Positions 34,066-42,595 of a DNA stretch of 64,000 nucleotides are shown here, in pieces; position 1 is the first letter of the stretch, and each line of letters begins with the position of its first letter. Source of the stretch: DATFVJ01 sp035517695. Its GTDB lineage: Bacteria; Actinomycetota; Actinomycetes; Streptosporangiales; Streptosporangiaceae. The notes under the pieces were generated by a model. That model searched no databases. It saw only the letters and a program-made list of their open reading frames with translations, and was not told the DNA's origin. The stretch is taken from assembly GCA_035517695.1 (NCBI GenBank), contig DATIYI010000082.1, positions 9,795 through 73,794 on the forward strand. The letters run 5' to 3'. The position numbers and the translations under genes are program-made.

Positions 34066-34148
34066 CACCAGGTGCACCCGGCTCGGCCGCGAAGGCGCCG
34101 ACCCGGCCCTGCCGAGGTCGAGGTGACCACGGCGGCGCAGCCGCCAGA
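34066..34148. other. Start of a gene-poor interval (34066-34690)
   Basis: The ~625 bp between the helicase and the exporter holds only the short minus-strand ORF at 34149-34268. The rest (34269-34690) shows no gene. Its base composition is less G+C-rich than the flanks, and the exporter promoter is probably here. Confidence 0.5.
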
Positions 34149-34268
34149 TCAACGAGCCGAAGCGTTGACGCCGTCGACAAGCTCGTCGACGAGTTCGATG
34201 ACGAGCGCCGCTGCCAGCGTCCCGGCACCGATCAGCGCGGTTCGTGGCGTCGCCGTCCTCAGCTTCAC
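34149..34268 (-). CDS. 39-residue putative membrane-associated miniprotein
   Basis: A short frame that begins with GTG directly after a strong ribosome site (GGAAGGAGG, four to five bases away). The product starts MKLRTATPRTALIGAGTLAA, continues ALVIELVDELVDGVNASAR and stops. It has a basic N-terminus, a hydrophobic stretch (ALIGAGTLAAALVI) and an amphipathic acidic end, as in many small membrane-bound proteins. The ribosome site is the main support; no family was recognised. Confidence 0.45.
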   Translation of the reverse strand: MKLRTATPRTALIGAGTLAAALVIELVDELVDGVNASAR

Positions 34269-34690
34269 GTTTCCTCCTTCCTCGTCTAACCGGACTGGCC
34301 AGACGGGGAAGGCGGCCCACGCACCGCGGGGTTAGGTCACAGTCAAAGGAATCCCATGGCGCCGATGTTATGGTGACGCGCAGGTCCGTCGCCACCAGGT
34401 ATCGCGATCAGCGGTCAGCCGGACTGCGGTGCAAGACCCGTGTCACTCCGCGCAACCGTTCAGTATCCTTCCGTGATCCTGCACGTGTCGGTCCCGCGTG
34501 CAGGATGTTGTGCTGTGAGCAGTTCGGGCGCGGGCCATGGGAAGGTCAGCGCCGCGTCGCCTAGGCTGAGGTCACGCAGGTGCGTGAATGTGTTCTCGGG
34601 TACGTGTCTTGCTTCCACGCGTCTCGTGCACGCTAGCGGCCGCGGGCGCGCTGTTGCCCGAGGCTTTCGAACCAGCGACCAAGCGAGGGT

Positions 34691-36409
34691 ATGGTGACCG
34701 GCGCTCACGCAGAGTGGCAAGCGAAGCAACGCCTTCATGACCTGGATCACGCTGGTCAGGATGCCGGCCGCGGCGAGGACCACGCGGCCAAGAAAACGCG
34801 CAACAAATGGTGGACGCTGGTCGCGGTGTGCCTAGGCACCTTCATGCTGCTCCTTGACATCACGATCGTGAACGTCGCGCTGCCGGACATCCAGCAGGCA
34901 CTGCACTCGAGCTTCTCCGGCCTGCAATGGGTCGTGGATGCCTACGCACTGAGCCTTGCGGCCCTCCTGCTGACGGCCGGCAGCCTGGCCGACATGTACG
35001 GAAGACGGCTCCTCTACATCATCGGCCTTGTCGTTTTCACCGGCTCGTCGCTGTTGTGCGGCGTGGCTACCAGCACCCTCATGCTCCAACTGTCCCGCGC
35101 GCTGCAAGGCGTCGGCGGGGCAGTGATGTTCTCCGTGTCGCTCGCCCTGCTCGCCGGCGCGTTCCGTGGCAAGGACAGGGGCGTCGCTTTTGGCGTCTGG
35201 GGTGCGATCACCGGCCTGGCCGTGGCGATCGGGCCATTGCTTGGCGGCGTGCTGACATCCGGCCTGTCGTGGCGGTGGATTTTCTTCGTCAACCTCCCCA
35301 TCGGGATCCTGGCCATCGTCATCGTCGTACTCGAGGTCGCGGAGACACGCACGCCGCACGCCCGCAGGCCCGACTGGGCAGGTTTCGCGCTGTTCACGTT
35401 GGCACTGTCGAGCCTGGTCTACGCGTTGATCGAATCCAGCGAGCGGTCCTTCACCGACAGCGTGGTGATCGGCTGCCTGGCGGCCGCAGCGATATTGCTG
35501 CTTGCGTTCCTCGTGGTGGAGCGGCGGGGCAGCCATCCCATGTTCGACCTGAAGCTCTTCGCGCTGCCGACGTTCAGCGGCGGCTCGATCGCGGCATTCG
35601 GCCTCAGCGCCTCGATCTTCTCCGTCCTGCTGTACCTGGTGCTGTACCTGCAAGACATCCTCGGTTACAGCGCGCTGGCGACCGGCGTGCGATTGCTGGT
35701 GCTCTCCGGCGGAATCCTGGCGACATCCGCCATAGCTGGACGGTTGTCCTCGCGCGTCCCGGTGCGTCTGTTGATCGGGCCCGGCCTGCTCGTTGTCGGC
35801 GTGGGACTTCTGCTGATGCGCGGACTCGACGTGGGTTCGTCCTGGACCCACGTCGTCCCCGGCCTTCTCGTGGCTGGCGCCGGTGTGGGCATGGTCAATC
35901 CGCCGCTCGCCTCGACCGCGGTGGGCGTGGTGAAACCGGAACGGTCAGGCATGGCTTCCGGCATCAACTCGACCTTCAGGCAGGTCGGAATCGCCACCGG
36001 CATAGCCCTGCTAGGGACCCTGTTCGCGAACAAGGTCACCAACGAGGTCCTTGTCAAGGTGGCGGCCGTGCCCGGGCTGTCCGCCCGCGGCCCGAAGATC
36101 GCCACTGCGGTGCGATCAGGAGACGCCAGGCAGGTGATCGGGCAACTGCCTGCCCCGGCAAAGGGCACCGTGGGAATGATCACCAAGGCCGCCTTTACCG
36201 CGGGCCTCGACAGGATCTTGCTCATCGCGGCGCTCATCGCGCTCGTATCGGGCGTACTTGCCCTCGCCACGATCCGAGGCAAGGACTTCGTCTCGCAGCA
36301 GGGCGGAGACCGCTTAGCCGATCAGCGGCGTGGGTTTGGGCGCGATGGCCGAGCCCGGGCCATGCCCGCGCCTGGCGGTGCCGGGCATACCGCCCGGGAC
36401 TCACGGTAG
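34691..36409 (+). CDS. DHA2-family (EmrB/QacA-type) drug:H+ antiporter
   Basis: A 572-residue major-facilitator exporter with 14 predicted TM helices. Family motifs: LLDITIVNVALPDIQQALHS (motif D1 in TM1), LTAGSLADMYGRRLLYIIGL (motif A), LQLSRALQGVGGAVMFSVSL (motif B), GVWGAITGLAVAIGPLLGGV (motif C), SWRWIFFVNLPIGILAIVIV, and PERSGMASGINSTFRQVGIA. The C-terminal ~50 residues are hydrophilic. The ATG at 34691 follows GAGGGT closely; starts a few codons downstream are possible. No TetR repressor gene is adjacent. The exported compound is unknown. Confidence 0.9.
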   Translation: MVTGAHAEWQAKQRLHDLDHAGQDAGRGEDHAAKKTRNKWWTLVAVCLGTFMLLLDITIVNVALPDIQQALHSSFSGLQWVVDAYALSLAALLLTAGSLADMYGRRLLYIIGLVVFTGSSLLCGVATSTLMLQLSRALQGVGGAVMFSVSLALLAGAFRGKDRGVAFGVWGAITGLAVAIGPLLGGVLTSGLSWRWIFFVNLPIGILAIVIVVLEVAETRTPHARRPDWAGFALFTLALSSLVYALIESSERSFTDSVVIGCLAAAAILLLAFLVVERRGSHPMFDLKLFALPTFSGGSIAAFGLSASIFSVLLYLVLYLQDILGYSALATGVRLLVLSGGILATSAIAGRLSSRVPVRLLIGPGLLVVGVGLLLMRGLDVGSSWTHVVPGLLVAGAGVGMVNPPLASTAVGVVKPERSGMASGINSTFRQVGIATGIALLGTLFANKVTNEVLVKVAAVPGLSARGPKIATAVRSGDARQVIGQLPAPAKGTVGMITKAAFTAGLDRILLIAALIALVSGVLALATIRGKDFVSQQGGDRLADQRRGFGRDGRARAMPAPGGAGHTARDSR

Positions 36410-36611
36410 CGCTGCTCGTGGACGCGGAGCCGCCGGTGATCCGGGCGGCGTGACCGATCGGGCCGTCGCGGCCGGCGCCGCCGAGGTCTACCCGGCCGCC
36501 GACCAGCATGGCTGGCGCCTGGGGCGGATCCTTGACCCCTTCGGACACGACTGGGAGATCGGAAAGCCGCTCATCGCCTGGCCACCCGCAGCCGGTGGTC
36601 ACGAGCTCTGA
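36409..36611 (+). pseudogene. VOC/glyoxalase-family remnant
   Basis: The C-terminal half of a vicinal-oxygen-chelate protein is split between two frames: ALLVDAEPPVIRAA in one, then DRAVAAGAAEVYPAADQHGW and RLGRILDPFGHDWEIGKPLI in the next. HGWRLGRxxDPFGHxWEIG is the usual end of PhnB-like glyoxalase/bleomycin-resistance proteins. The first half is missing. An expressed 53-residue GTG ORF from 36450 is conceivable but it would lack the fold. Confidence 0.65.
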
Positions 36612-36716
36612 CGGCGAAGCCCCTAGCGCCGCGCGGGCACCAGCCTGATTGGCGTCTGGGCTAGCCTGACCTGGCACGTTAGTTCCAGATCCAGCTTTAG
36701 GCAGCGCAGGCATTGG

Positions 36717-37523
36717 GTGACTCCCCACCGTAGCGACCCGAAGCGCCGGGCCCCGGCGCTAGGCATCCGCGCGATCGTCGCTGCGGCGGCCCGCGCGGGG
36801 CGCCGCAGCTTTTGGCGGATTGTCGCCGTCGCGATCGTGGTGTCCACGGCGGCGGCGCTGCTTGAGACGGCTGCCCACGATCTGGTCGACCGGACGAACG
36901 TGCCGGCCGCCATCCTGGCTGATTTGGGCGCGTCGAGTGTCAGCGTCCTTGGCGTGGTGTTCCTGGCAGGATTTCTGAGCCGGCTGGTGGGCGAGGCAGA
37001 GAATCGTCAGGAGCATGCCTCTATCAGCGATGTACTGCGTAACCTGCCGTGGCGCCGCCTGATCTGCGCGGACCTAATGGTAGTCCTGCTGGTGGTCGTC
37101 GGGTTGATCGCGCTGATCATCCCCGGACTGATAGCGCTCAACCTGCTGGCGGTCGTCGGCCCGGTGATCGAGATCGAGCACCGGCGGGTGTGCGACGCCC
37201 TGCGCCGGTCTGCCCACCTAGTCCGCAAGCACTTCTGGGGAGTTTTCCTGCTCGCGACGCTGCCCGTACTCATAGCCGGGGAACTGCCTGCCGCCGTCCC
37301 TCATTCAGCCGACCTTGGCAGAATCCTGGAGTTCCTGGCCATTCATGGAGTCGCGGAGGGCCTGATCGAAGCGGCTCTTGGCCTCGTGCTGGTAGAACTC
37401 TGCTACCGGCTGATCGAGCTCGACCGAGCGACGCCTCCCGAGGCCAAGGCGGCGACGAAACCGGCACAGGAAACCGGTCACGATGACGGACCCAGCGCAA
37501 TGGCCGGTCCGACATCGGCCTAG
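36717..37523 (+). CDS. Integral membrane protein of unknown function
   Basis: A 268-residue protein with about six TM segments: SFWRIVAVAIVVSTAAALLE, ILADLGASSVSVLGVVFLAG, LICADLMVVLLVVVGLIALI with IPGLIALNLLAVVGPVIEIE, VFLLATLPVLIAGELPAAV, and GVAEGLIEAALGLVLVELCY. The pattern (RRVCDALRRSAHLVRKHFWG between helices) is like actinobacterial proteins related to glycerophosphodiester-phosphodiesterase membrane domains. The C-terminus is a polar Ala/Thr/Glu tail. GTG at 36717 with AGG six bases upstream is taken as start. Confidence 0.7.
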   Translation: MTPHRSDPKRRAPALGIRAIVAAAARAGRRSFWRIVAVAIVVSTAAALLETAAHDLVDRTNVPAAILADLGASSVSVLGVVFLAGFLSRLVGEAENRQEHASISDVLRNLPWRRLICADLMVVLLVVVGLIALIIPGLIALNLLAVVGPVIEIEHRRVCDALRRSAHLVRKHFWGVFLLATLPVLIAGELPAAVPHSADLGRILEFLAIHGVAEGLIEAALGLVLVELCYRLIELDRATPPEAKAATKPAQETGHDDGPSAMAGPTSA

Positions 37524-37633
37524 TCTCCCCCTTTTGGCAGCCCTTTCCGTCTCCCCTTCCTACACTCCCGTTCCTGGCTCCCGTTCCTGGCTCCCGCTCT
37601 GGCGTCGGGGACGGGGTTTCCGCCCCGGCGATG

Positions 37634-37708
37634 TCAGCGTCGCTCGACCACCCTGAACCGGTTGCCATCAGGGTCGCGGAAGGTGGCGGATGCGGTCCGG
37701 GGTCCGCC
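37634..37708 (-). pseudogene. Second VOC-family C-terminal scrap
   Basis: A minus-strand stretch reads GGPRTASATFRDPDGNRFRV then VERR and stop, the typical last strand of VOC proteins (FxDPDGNxxxVVE). No upstream part of the domain is present. It lies 1 kb from the other VOC remnant but on the opposite strand. Confidence 0.5.
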
Positions 37709-37764
37709 AGTGCGCGGAGCACGTAGGGTGGCCGCAGGCAAGGCTCGCAAGGGGGAGGGTCGCA

Positions 37765-37926
37765 ATGGTTTGGATCACTAGTGGCGGCATCATCTACTTC
37801 GTGCTGCTCGTCACTCTCGGTATCATTTCGCTACGGAAGGGCCACTGGGTCATGTTCATCGTGGGCTTGTTCCTTCCGATCTTCTGGCTCATCGGCGCGT
37901 TGATGCCTCGAAGGGTGCTGCGCTGA
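37765..37926 (+). CDS. Small hydrophobic membrane protein
   Basis: A 53-residue protein made of two hydrophobic helices, ITSGGIIYFVLLVTLGIISL and VMFIVGLFLPIFWLIGALM, separated by RKGHW and ended by PRRVLR. An excellent GGGGGAGGG ribosome site is five bases before the ATG. It resembles small PLDc_N/YtxH-sized actinobacterial membrane proteins of unknown role. Its stop abuts a HigA remnant. Confidence 0.7.
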   Translation: MVWITSGGIIYFVLLVTLGIISLRKGHWVMFIVGLFLPIFWLIGALMPRRVLR

Positions 37927-38129
37927 CAGCGATACCGAGCCGGCGGACCGCCGGACCACGTAACGAGATCGTGCACAGTCAGCGCCGCATCACCGCCGAT
38001 ACCGCGCTACGGCTCGCCCGCTACTTCGGTACCTCGGAGCGGTTCTGGATGAATCTGCGGGTTCGCTACGACCCTGAGGTCGAGAAGGATCGGCTCGCGG
38101 CCCTGCCCTCGATGACATTCGCCCAATAA
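37923..38129 (+). pseudogene. HigA-type antitoxin, N-terminally truncated
   Basis: An open stretch reads PRNEIVHSQRRITADTALRL, ARYFGTSERFWMNLRVRYDP, EVEKDRLAALPSM and stops at 38129. This is the second half of the HTH and the C-terminal tail of HigA antitoxins (RINEIVxGKRxITADTALRLARYFGTSxxFWLNLQxxYDL). The first ~35 residues, including HPGEIL and the start of the HTH, are missing, as is any HigB toxin gene. A GTG at 37971 could start a 52-residue product. Confidence 0.7.
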
Positions 38130-38207
38130 GCGCCGCGAGCTGACCGAACATACTGAGGCACAAATCGCCTCCCGGGCGAGGAAGTCTCTGGGTCAGCGCA
38201 GTCGTCT

Positions 38208-38255
38208 TGGAGCGGTTAAGGGGAACCGAAGTCCCACTGTCAGCTTGGGAATCTG
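38208..38255 (-). other. tRNA-Gly(CCC) 3'-half copy, putative distal attachment site
   Basis: Over 48 bases this matches the 3' half of the intact tRNA-Gly (42596-42643) without gaps: 42 of 48 identical, with a perfect 20-base core at 38232-38251 covering the anticodon loop and the anticodon-stem/variable-loop side. It keeps the tRNA orientation and ends in tggagcgg like the encoded CCA end. A 5' half is absent. This is what integration into a tRNA 3' end leaves at the far side of an element. Confidence 0.75.
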
Positions 38256-38950
38256 TACGGGCACGACCGTCATGGGGGTGAGCTGGCGGCCAGGGGTGGT
38301 CATGTGCAGCGCAGCCATTCGAGACGCGTCATGCGCAGGCCCGCACCGAACGGTGCCAGCCCTTACCGGGCCTGGCGAGCAAGGTCCGCCACCTGGGGCT
38401 GATCGCGCATCAGGACGCGCCAGTACACGGTGCCCTCGCCCAGCCCTCGCCCTCGCGCGGATCGGGCCGATCGCGCCGGCGATCGCCATCAGAACTGGCA
38501 ATGTCATCCGGTCTCCCGCTCGCCGAGACCACGCCGAGACCCTCGACAAGATAGCCAGGCGGGAGCTTAGGTCCGGCAGAAGGCGCAGTGAGCGCCATCG
38601 GGCACGGAAAGCGGAAAGTGCTTTTGATGATGATGCGGTCGTGCGGATTTATGCCGCTGCCCTTGCTTTATCGGGCCGCTGTCAGCGATTGCGGTCAAGA
38701 TCATTCTGCGTATGGTACGGATCGTGGCTGCTCCGTCCTTAGGTCCCGAGCTGGCGGGTCGTGCGGCCCTGACCGCTCGGGCATCTTGCGGACAGGCTCA
38801 AATTAGGGAGGCGGCCTTGTCGGTCCGTAAGCGACCGCCCTGATGTGAAGTGGGCGCCTCCGGCAGATGCGGTTCCCGCGCGGGGACCTTGACGGCGTCG
38901 CCGCTATCAGGACCTGCTCGGCTGGAGCCTCATCGGAAGGCGAGGGCGTG
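38256..38950. other. Gene-poor left part of the integrated element
   Basis: About 700 bases. The stretch ~38590-38800 has visibly lower G+C than the core genome (runs such as gcttttgatgatgatgcgg). No conserved frame could be recognised on either strand. Confidence 0.45.
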
Positions 38951-40477
38951 ATGAGGCTCGCTAGGCTGGGCCCTCCAGGCGACGGAGCTGAGGCCACTGC
39001 AATCTCCGGCCCGGCACCTGCGAAGGCCACGGGTCGGCTTCGGTCAAGAACGGCCGGGTGGCGCAGGTCTGCTCTCCTGGCTACGGCTGTCATGGTTGTG
39101 CTGGCCGGGTGCGGCGGCAGCGCTCAGCCATCGCCGGGTTCTGTACCGGCGTTCCCGGGCACTCCGGCAGGTGGCCAGGCGCGGTGGCTCTTCCACGCAC
39201 TCGGACGGCTACCGATTCCCGATGCCGCGATCCGCGCCCATTTCGCTCCGGCGTTTCTCGCCAAGGCGCCGCCAGCTTTCATCAACGCCAGGCTCGCCGG
39301 GGCCGGGCAGCTCCGCCTGGTGTCTGTCACGAGCACGCGGCCCAACTTCGTGGTGTTCGTCGTGTCGATCCGCGGGGCACAGCGGTTCCGCATCGCACTG
39401 CCGGTGGACACCTACGGCCGGATCGACAACATCGAGGCGCAGGAACTGGCGCCGACGGCGTCGCCCGCGAGCATGATCCCCACGCTGGCGCCGGGGTGGG
39501 TGGCTCAGCCGGTCACGTTCGAGGCGGGCGGGGTCACGATCTACGGGACATACACCCATCCCAGCAATGGAGCCGCTGGCGCGATCCCGGCTGCCGTGCT
39601 ACTGGGAGGCAGCGGGACGGCGACCGACCGCAACGACAACGCCCCGGGCCAGCTGGACCGCAACCTGCTCAGGGTGGCGGCCAGCTGGCTGTCGGCCGAC
39701 GGTGTGGCAAGCCTGCGCTACGACAAGCTGGGCAGCGGGCAGACCGGATGGGGCCGGTATGCCGCGCATCCCGGGCGGGCCGGGATCAGGCCCTACGAGC
39801 AAGAGGCCGTCGGCGCGCTAAACTTCCTGGCCGAGCAGCGGCAGACCGATCGAGCCCGGCTGGCGGTGTTCGGGCACAGCCTGGGCGGGATCTACGCGCT
39901 GCTGCTCGCCTCCGGGCTGGCCGGTCATGCGCCCAAGGTCCGCGCAGTCGGGCTGCTCGAGCCGGTTCCCATCCGATTCCTCGACGTGGTCGGGCAGTCG
40001 TCGATCGCGTCGCTCACGCGTGACGTCCAGAACGGTCAGATCAGCGCCGCCCAGGCGCACAGCCTCGGGCAGGCGATCGCCTGGGCGATCGCGTCGCTAC
40101 GCCGCACAGGCACCCTTCCGGCGCGCCTGCCCGATGGGGTGGCGGGCACGTTTGACCGCGACGGCATGGGCACGCCGCTGGAGCTCTCGCAGATCGACCG
40201 CTACGACCCCGCCGTGGTTGCCGCCAAGCTTCCCGCGCACACAGCGGTACTGCTCACCTGCAGCAACGCCGACAACTATTTCGGATGCGCCCAGGTAAAC
40301 CACCTCGCCGCAGGCCTGACGAAGGCCGCAGCCAGGCTCGACTACGTGCACCTCAACGGGGTCGACCACTTCCTCAAAGAAGACATCAGCAAAAACCCGG
40401 CGGACTTCAACGAGTCGCTTCCGTTCTCTGCCCAGCTGCGCGCCGCGCTGAAGACATTCCTGGCCAGCAACCTCTGA
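38951..40477 (+). CDS. Secreted lipoprotein alpha/beta hydrolase
   Basis: A 508-residue protein. A basic n-region and hydrophobic helix (SALLATAVMVVLAGCGG) end in a lipobox with Cys54, so it should be lipid-anchored outside the membrane. Residues ~70-170 resemble a DUF3887-type domain (ALGRLPIPDAAIRAHFAPAF). The hydrolase domain follows: AVLLGGSGTATDRNDNAPGQ, SLRYDKLGSGQTGWGRY, nucleophile Ser310 in VFGHSLGGIYALLLAS and His473 in LNGVDHFLKEDIS. ATG at 38951 follows GAGGG; an earlier ATG at 38867 would add 28 residues of no recognisable type. Substrate unknown. Confidence 0.8.
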   Translation: MRLARLGPPGDGAEATAISGPAPAKATGRLRSRTAGWRRSALLATAVMVVLAGCGGSAQPSPGSVPAFPGTPAGGQARWLFHALGRLPIPDAAIRAHFAPAFLAKAPPAFINARLAGAGQLRLVSVTSTRPNFVVFVVSIRGAQRFRIALPVDTYGRIDNIEAQELAPTASPASMIPTLAPGWVAQPVTFEAGGVTIYGTYTHPSNGAAGAIPAAVLLGGSGTATDRNDNAPGQLDRNLLRVAASWLSADGVASLRYDKLGSGQTGWGRYAAHPGRAGIRPYEQEAVGALNFLAEQRQTDRARLAVFGHSLGGIYALLLASGLAGHAPKVRAVGLLEPVPIRFLDVVGQSSIASLTRDVQNGQISAAQAHSLGQAIAWAIASLRRTGTLPARLPDGVAGTFDRDGMGTPLELSQIDRYDPAVVAAKLPAHTAVLLTCSNADNYFGCAQVNHLAAGLTKAAARLDYVHLNGVDHFLKEDISKNPADFNESLPFSAQLRAALKTFLASNL

Positions 40478-40897
40478 GTGCGGAAATGAGCGTCGCCCGG
40501 CTGCCCGTGCGCTGGTCCTCCCCCCTCCCTCCTGATAGCTGCCCGCCCTTGGCCGTGGCCGCCGCGCCGAGGCTCGCGCAAGCGACCGCGCAGCGGCTTG
40601 GCCTTGACTCGGAGGACTCGGCCGAGACAATCGTGCAGCGAGGAGGGCGGATCCCCTGCCTGCAAAGTGCCGTCATCGGACGGGGCAGCAGGCTTATCTG
40701 GGCAGTCGTGTGTCCGTGGATAGCCGTTGGCGGCCACCCGTGTCCCTGTCTAATCGCACGCTAATGGCACGTCGATCTTGCTGTGCGCACGAGTACCCGG
40801 CGGTGGAGGTGACGAGCCGGGGCGTGGAGTGGATGATGAGCTTCACCGGTCCCTGGCGTGCTGCCGGTCCTTTGACGCTGGCCGGTGGGGAGGCGTG
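40478..40897. other. Intergenic region between the two hydrolase genes
   Basis: About 420 bases with no recognisable gene. An ATG frame from 40488 runs for ~90 codons but has no family resemblance. Confidence 0.45.
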
Positions 40898-41635
40898 ATG
40901 ACCGACGTGACGATTCCGTCCGCTCGTGGGCCGCTGCCTGCCTACCTTGCCGCTCCTTCCGGCCTGGGACCGTGGCCCGCGGTGGTGGTCATCCATGACG
41001 CCCTGGGCATGAGCCAGGACCTGCGTAATCAGGCCGATTGGCTGGCCAGCGAGGGCCTTCTCGCGGTCGCGCCGGATCTGTTTGCCGGGGGCGGCGGGAC
41101 AATGCGATGCCTGCGCGCCCTCAGCAATGACCTGCGTGCCCGAAGGGGCCGCGCGTTCGAAGACGTGGATGCGGTGCGGAACTGGCTGGCCGCCCGCGAC
41201 GACTGCACCGGCAAGATCGGCGTCATCGGCTTTTGCATCGGCGGCGGGTTCGCCCTGCTGCTCGCCCCCGGCCACGGGTTCTCAGCTTCCAGCGTGAACT
41301 ACGGTGTCGGCGTGCCCAAGGACACCTACTCCCCAGCCGTCTTGACGGGCGCCTGTCCCATCGTCGGCAGCTACGGCGCCAACGACCGGGCCAACCGCGG
41401 AACCGCCGCCAAGCTCAGCCGCGTCCTGGACGAACTGGCGGTAGACCACGACGTTAAGGAGTACCCCGGCGCCGGGCACGCCTTCCTCAACGACCACGAG
41501 ACCGCCGGTGACCGCTCGCCATTTCTATTCGTGGTGATGGGCGCCTTCGCCGGGGCGGCCAAGTATCACAAGCCGTCAGCCCAAGACGCGCGCCGCCGCA
41601 TCACCGCGTTTTTCACCAAGCACCTGTCGCCCTAA
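40898..41635 (+). CDS. Dienelactone hydrolase family protein
   Basis: A 245-residue cytoplasmic alpha/beta hydrolase. The catalytic triad is visible: Cys113 in IGVIGFCIGGGFALLLA, Asp163 in GSYGANDRANRG and His194 in YPGAGHAFLND. Further family blocks are PAVVVIHDALGMSQDLRNQA and GLLAVAPDLFAGGG. True dienelactone hydrolases open lactones in chlorocatechol degradation, but most family members have unknown substrates. GGGGAGG is five bases before the ATG. It lies inside the tRNA-Gly element as cargo. Confidence 0.88.
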   Translation: MTDVTIPSARGPLPAYLAAPSGLGPWPAVVVIHDALGMSQDLRNQADWLASEGLLAVAPDLFAGGGGTMRCLRALSNDLRARRGRAFEDVDAVRNWLAARDDCTGKIGVIGFCIGGGFALLLAPGHGFSASSVNYGVGVPKDTYSPAVLTGACPIVGSYGANDRANRGTAAKLSRVLDELAVDHDVKEYPGAGHAFLNDHETAGDRSPFLFVVMGAFAGAAKYHKPSAQDARRRITAFFTKHLSP

Positions 41636-41736
41636 GAGGGCATCTGATCCACAGTGATGCCCGTCTGTCCGTGTGCTGGGAAATCCGTTAACGAGGTCCC
41701 ACACTTTCGGGGTATGGCGTGCTAAAGATCGCCGTC

Positions 41737-42225
41737 ATGACTTCTCGCCGTGCGTACCGTAGCGATCTGTCCGATGCCCGCTGGGCGCTGATCGAGCCGA
41801 TCTTGGCTGAGTGGCGGGCTGATGCCGGGCTGGGATTGGCCGGGCCCGTTCATGACTTACGGGAGATCGTCAACGCGATCTTGTATGTGAACCGGACCGG
41901 GATCGCCTGGGAATACCTGCCGCACGACTTCCCGCCGTACAAGACGGTCTACGACTATTACGCCAAGTGGGAAAAGGACGGCACCACCGAGGCGATCCAC
42001 GATGAGTTGCGCCGCCGGGTGCGCAAGGCGGCGGGCCGCGGTGAGCAGCCGTCGGCGGCGCTCATCGACGCGCAGTCGATCCGGACCTCGGCCAATGTGG
42101 CGGCCGATCGGGGCCTGGCCTCTGACCTGCCCCTCGCCGTCAGGCCCGCTGGGCTGGCAGAGGTCTCCAGGGTCAACGGTGCGCCGAAGACGCGTCCCGT
42201 GCAGCGGGATGCGGAGCACCGTTGA
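41737..42225 (+). pseudogene. IS5-type transposase, truncated
   Basis: The N-terminal domain is intact: SRRAYRSDLSDARWALIEPI, NAILYVNRTGIAWEYLPHDF, PPYKTVYDYYAKWEKDGTTE, then ALIDAQSIRTSANV with the first catalytic Asp. After ~residue 125 the family sequence stops and a foreign tail (AEVSRVNGAPKTRPVQRDAE) runs to the stop codon. The second and third catalytic residues are therefore lost. The 3' end abuts the integrase fragment, which suggests a deletion joined the two. Confidence 0.8.
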
Positions 42226-42503
42226 GGCTGGAGCGGCGAGCCCAGACAATGCGCGGCGAGGGCCTGCATTTTCATGATCTGCGGCATACGGGCAACACGT
42301 TCGCGGCGTCCAGCGGCGCGGGGCTGCGTGATCTCATGGCGCGGATGGGCCACGACAGCGAGCGGGCGGCCATGATCTACCAGCACGAGGCGCGCGGCCC
42401 GGACCAGTCGATCACCCGCGCGATCGACTCCCACGTCCAGGCCGAACAGGCCAACGACGATGATGACGACGGCGAGGCCGGGACGCTCGCCCCGGTGGGC
42501 TAA
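42222..42503 (+). pseudogene. int: Tyrosine integrase, C-terminal fragment
   Basis: The last ~90 residues of a site-specific tyrosine recombinase: LHFHDLRHTGNTFAASSGAG, LRDLMARMGHDSERAAMIYQ, HEARGPDQSITRAIDSHVQA, ending in an acidic tail and TLAPVG. Visible catalytic residues are the HxxR of HDLRH, the His of GHDSERAA and the nucleophile Tyr in MIYQH. The N-terminal core-binding domain and first catalytic Arg are missing. Its stop is 93 bases from the 3' end of the tRNA-Gly, the usual place for int of a tRNA-integrated element. Confidence 0.85.
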
Positions 42504-42595
42504 TGGCCCGTTAATTGGCCCGCAAGATCAAAGATGGGATGATAGCGATCGAGGCCCAGAGTCGAGACACACACTCTGACCTGCAGGAACGTAGC

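Noticed and set aside
34832..35851. 339-residue minus-strand frame antisense to the MFS exporter
   Set aside because: Gln/Glu/His-rich reverse image of hydrophobic codons; no family features.
34927..36453. 508-residue plus-strand frame overlapping the MFS exporter
   Set aside because: Arg-rich +1 shadow; only its last few residues matter, as part of the VOC relic.
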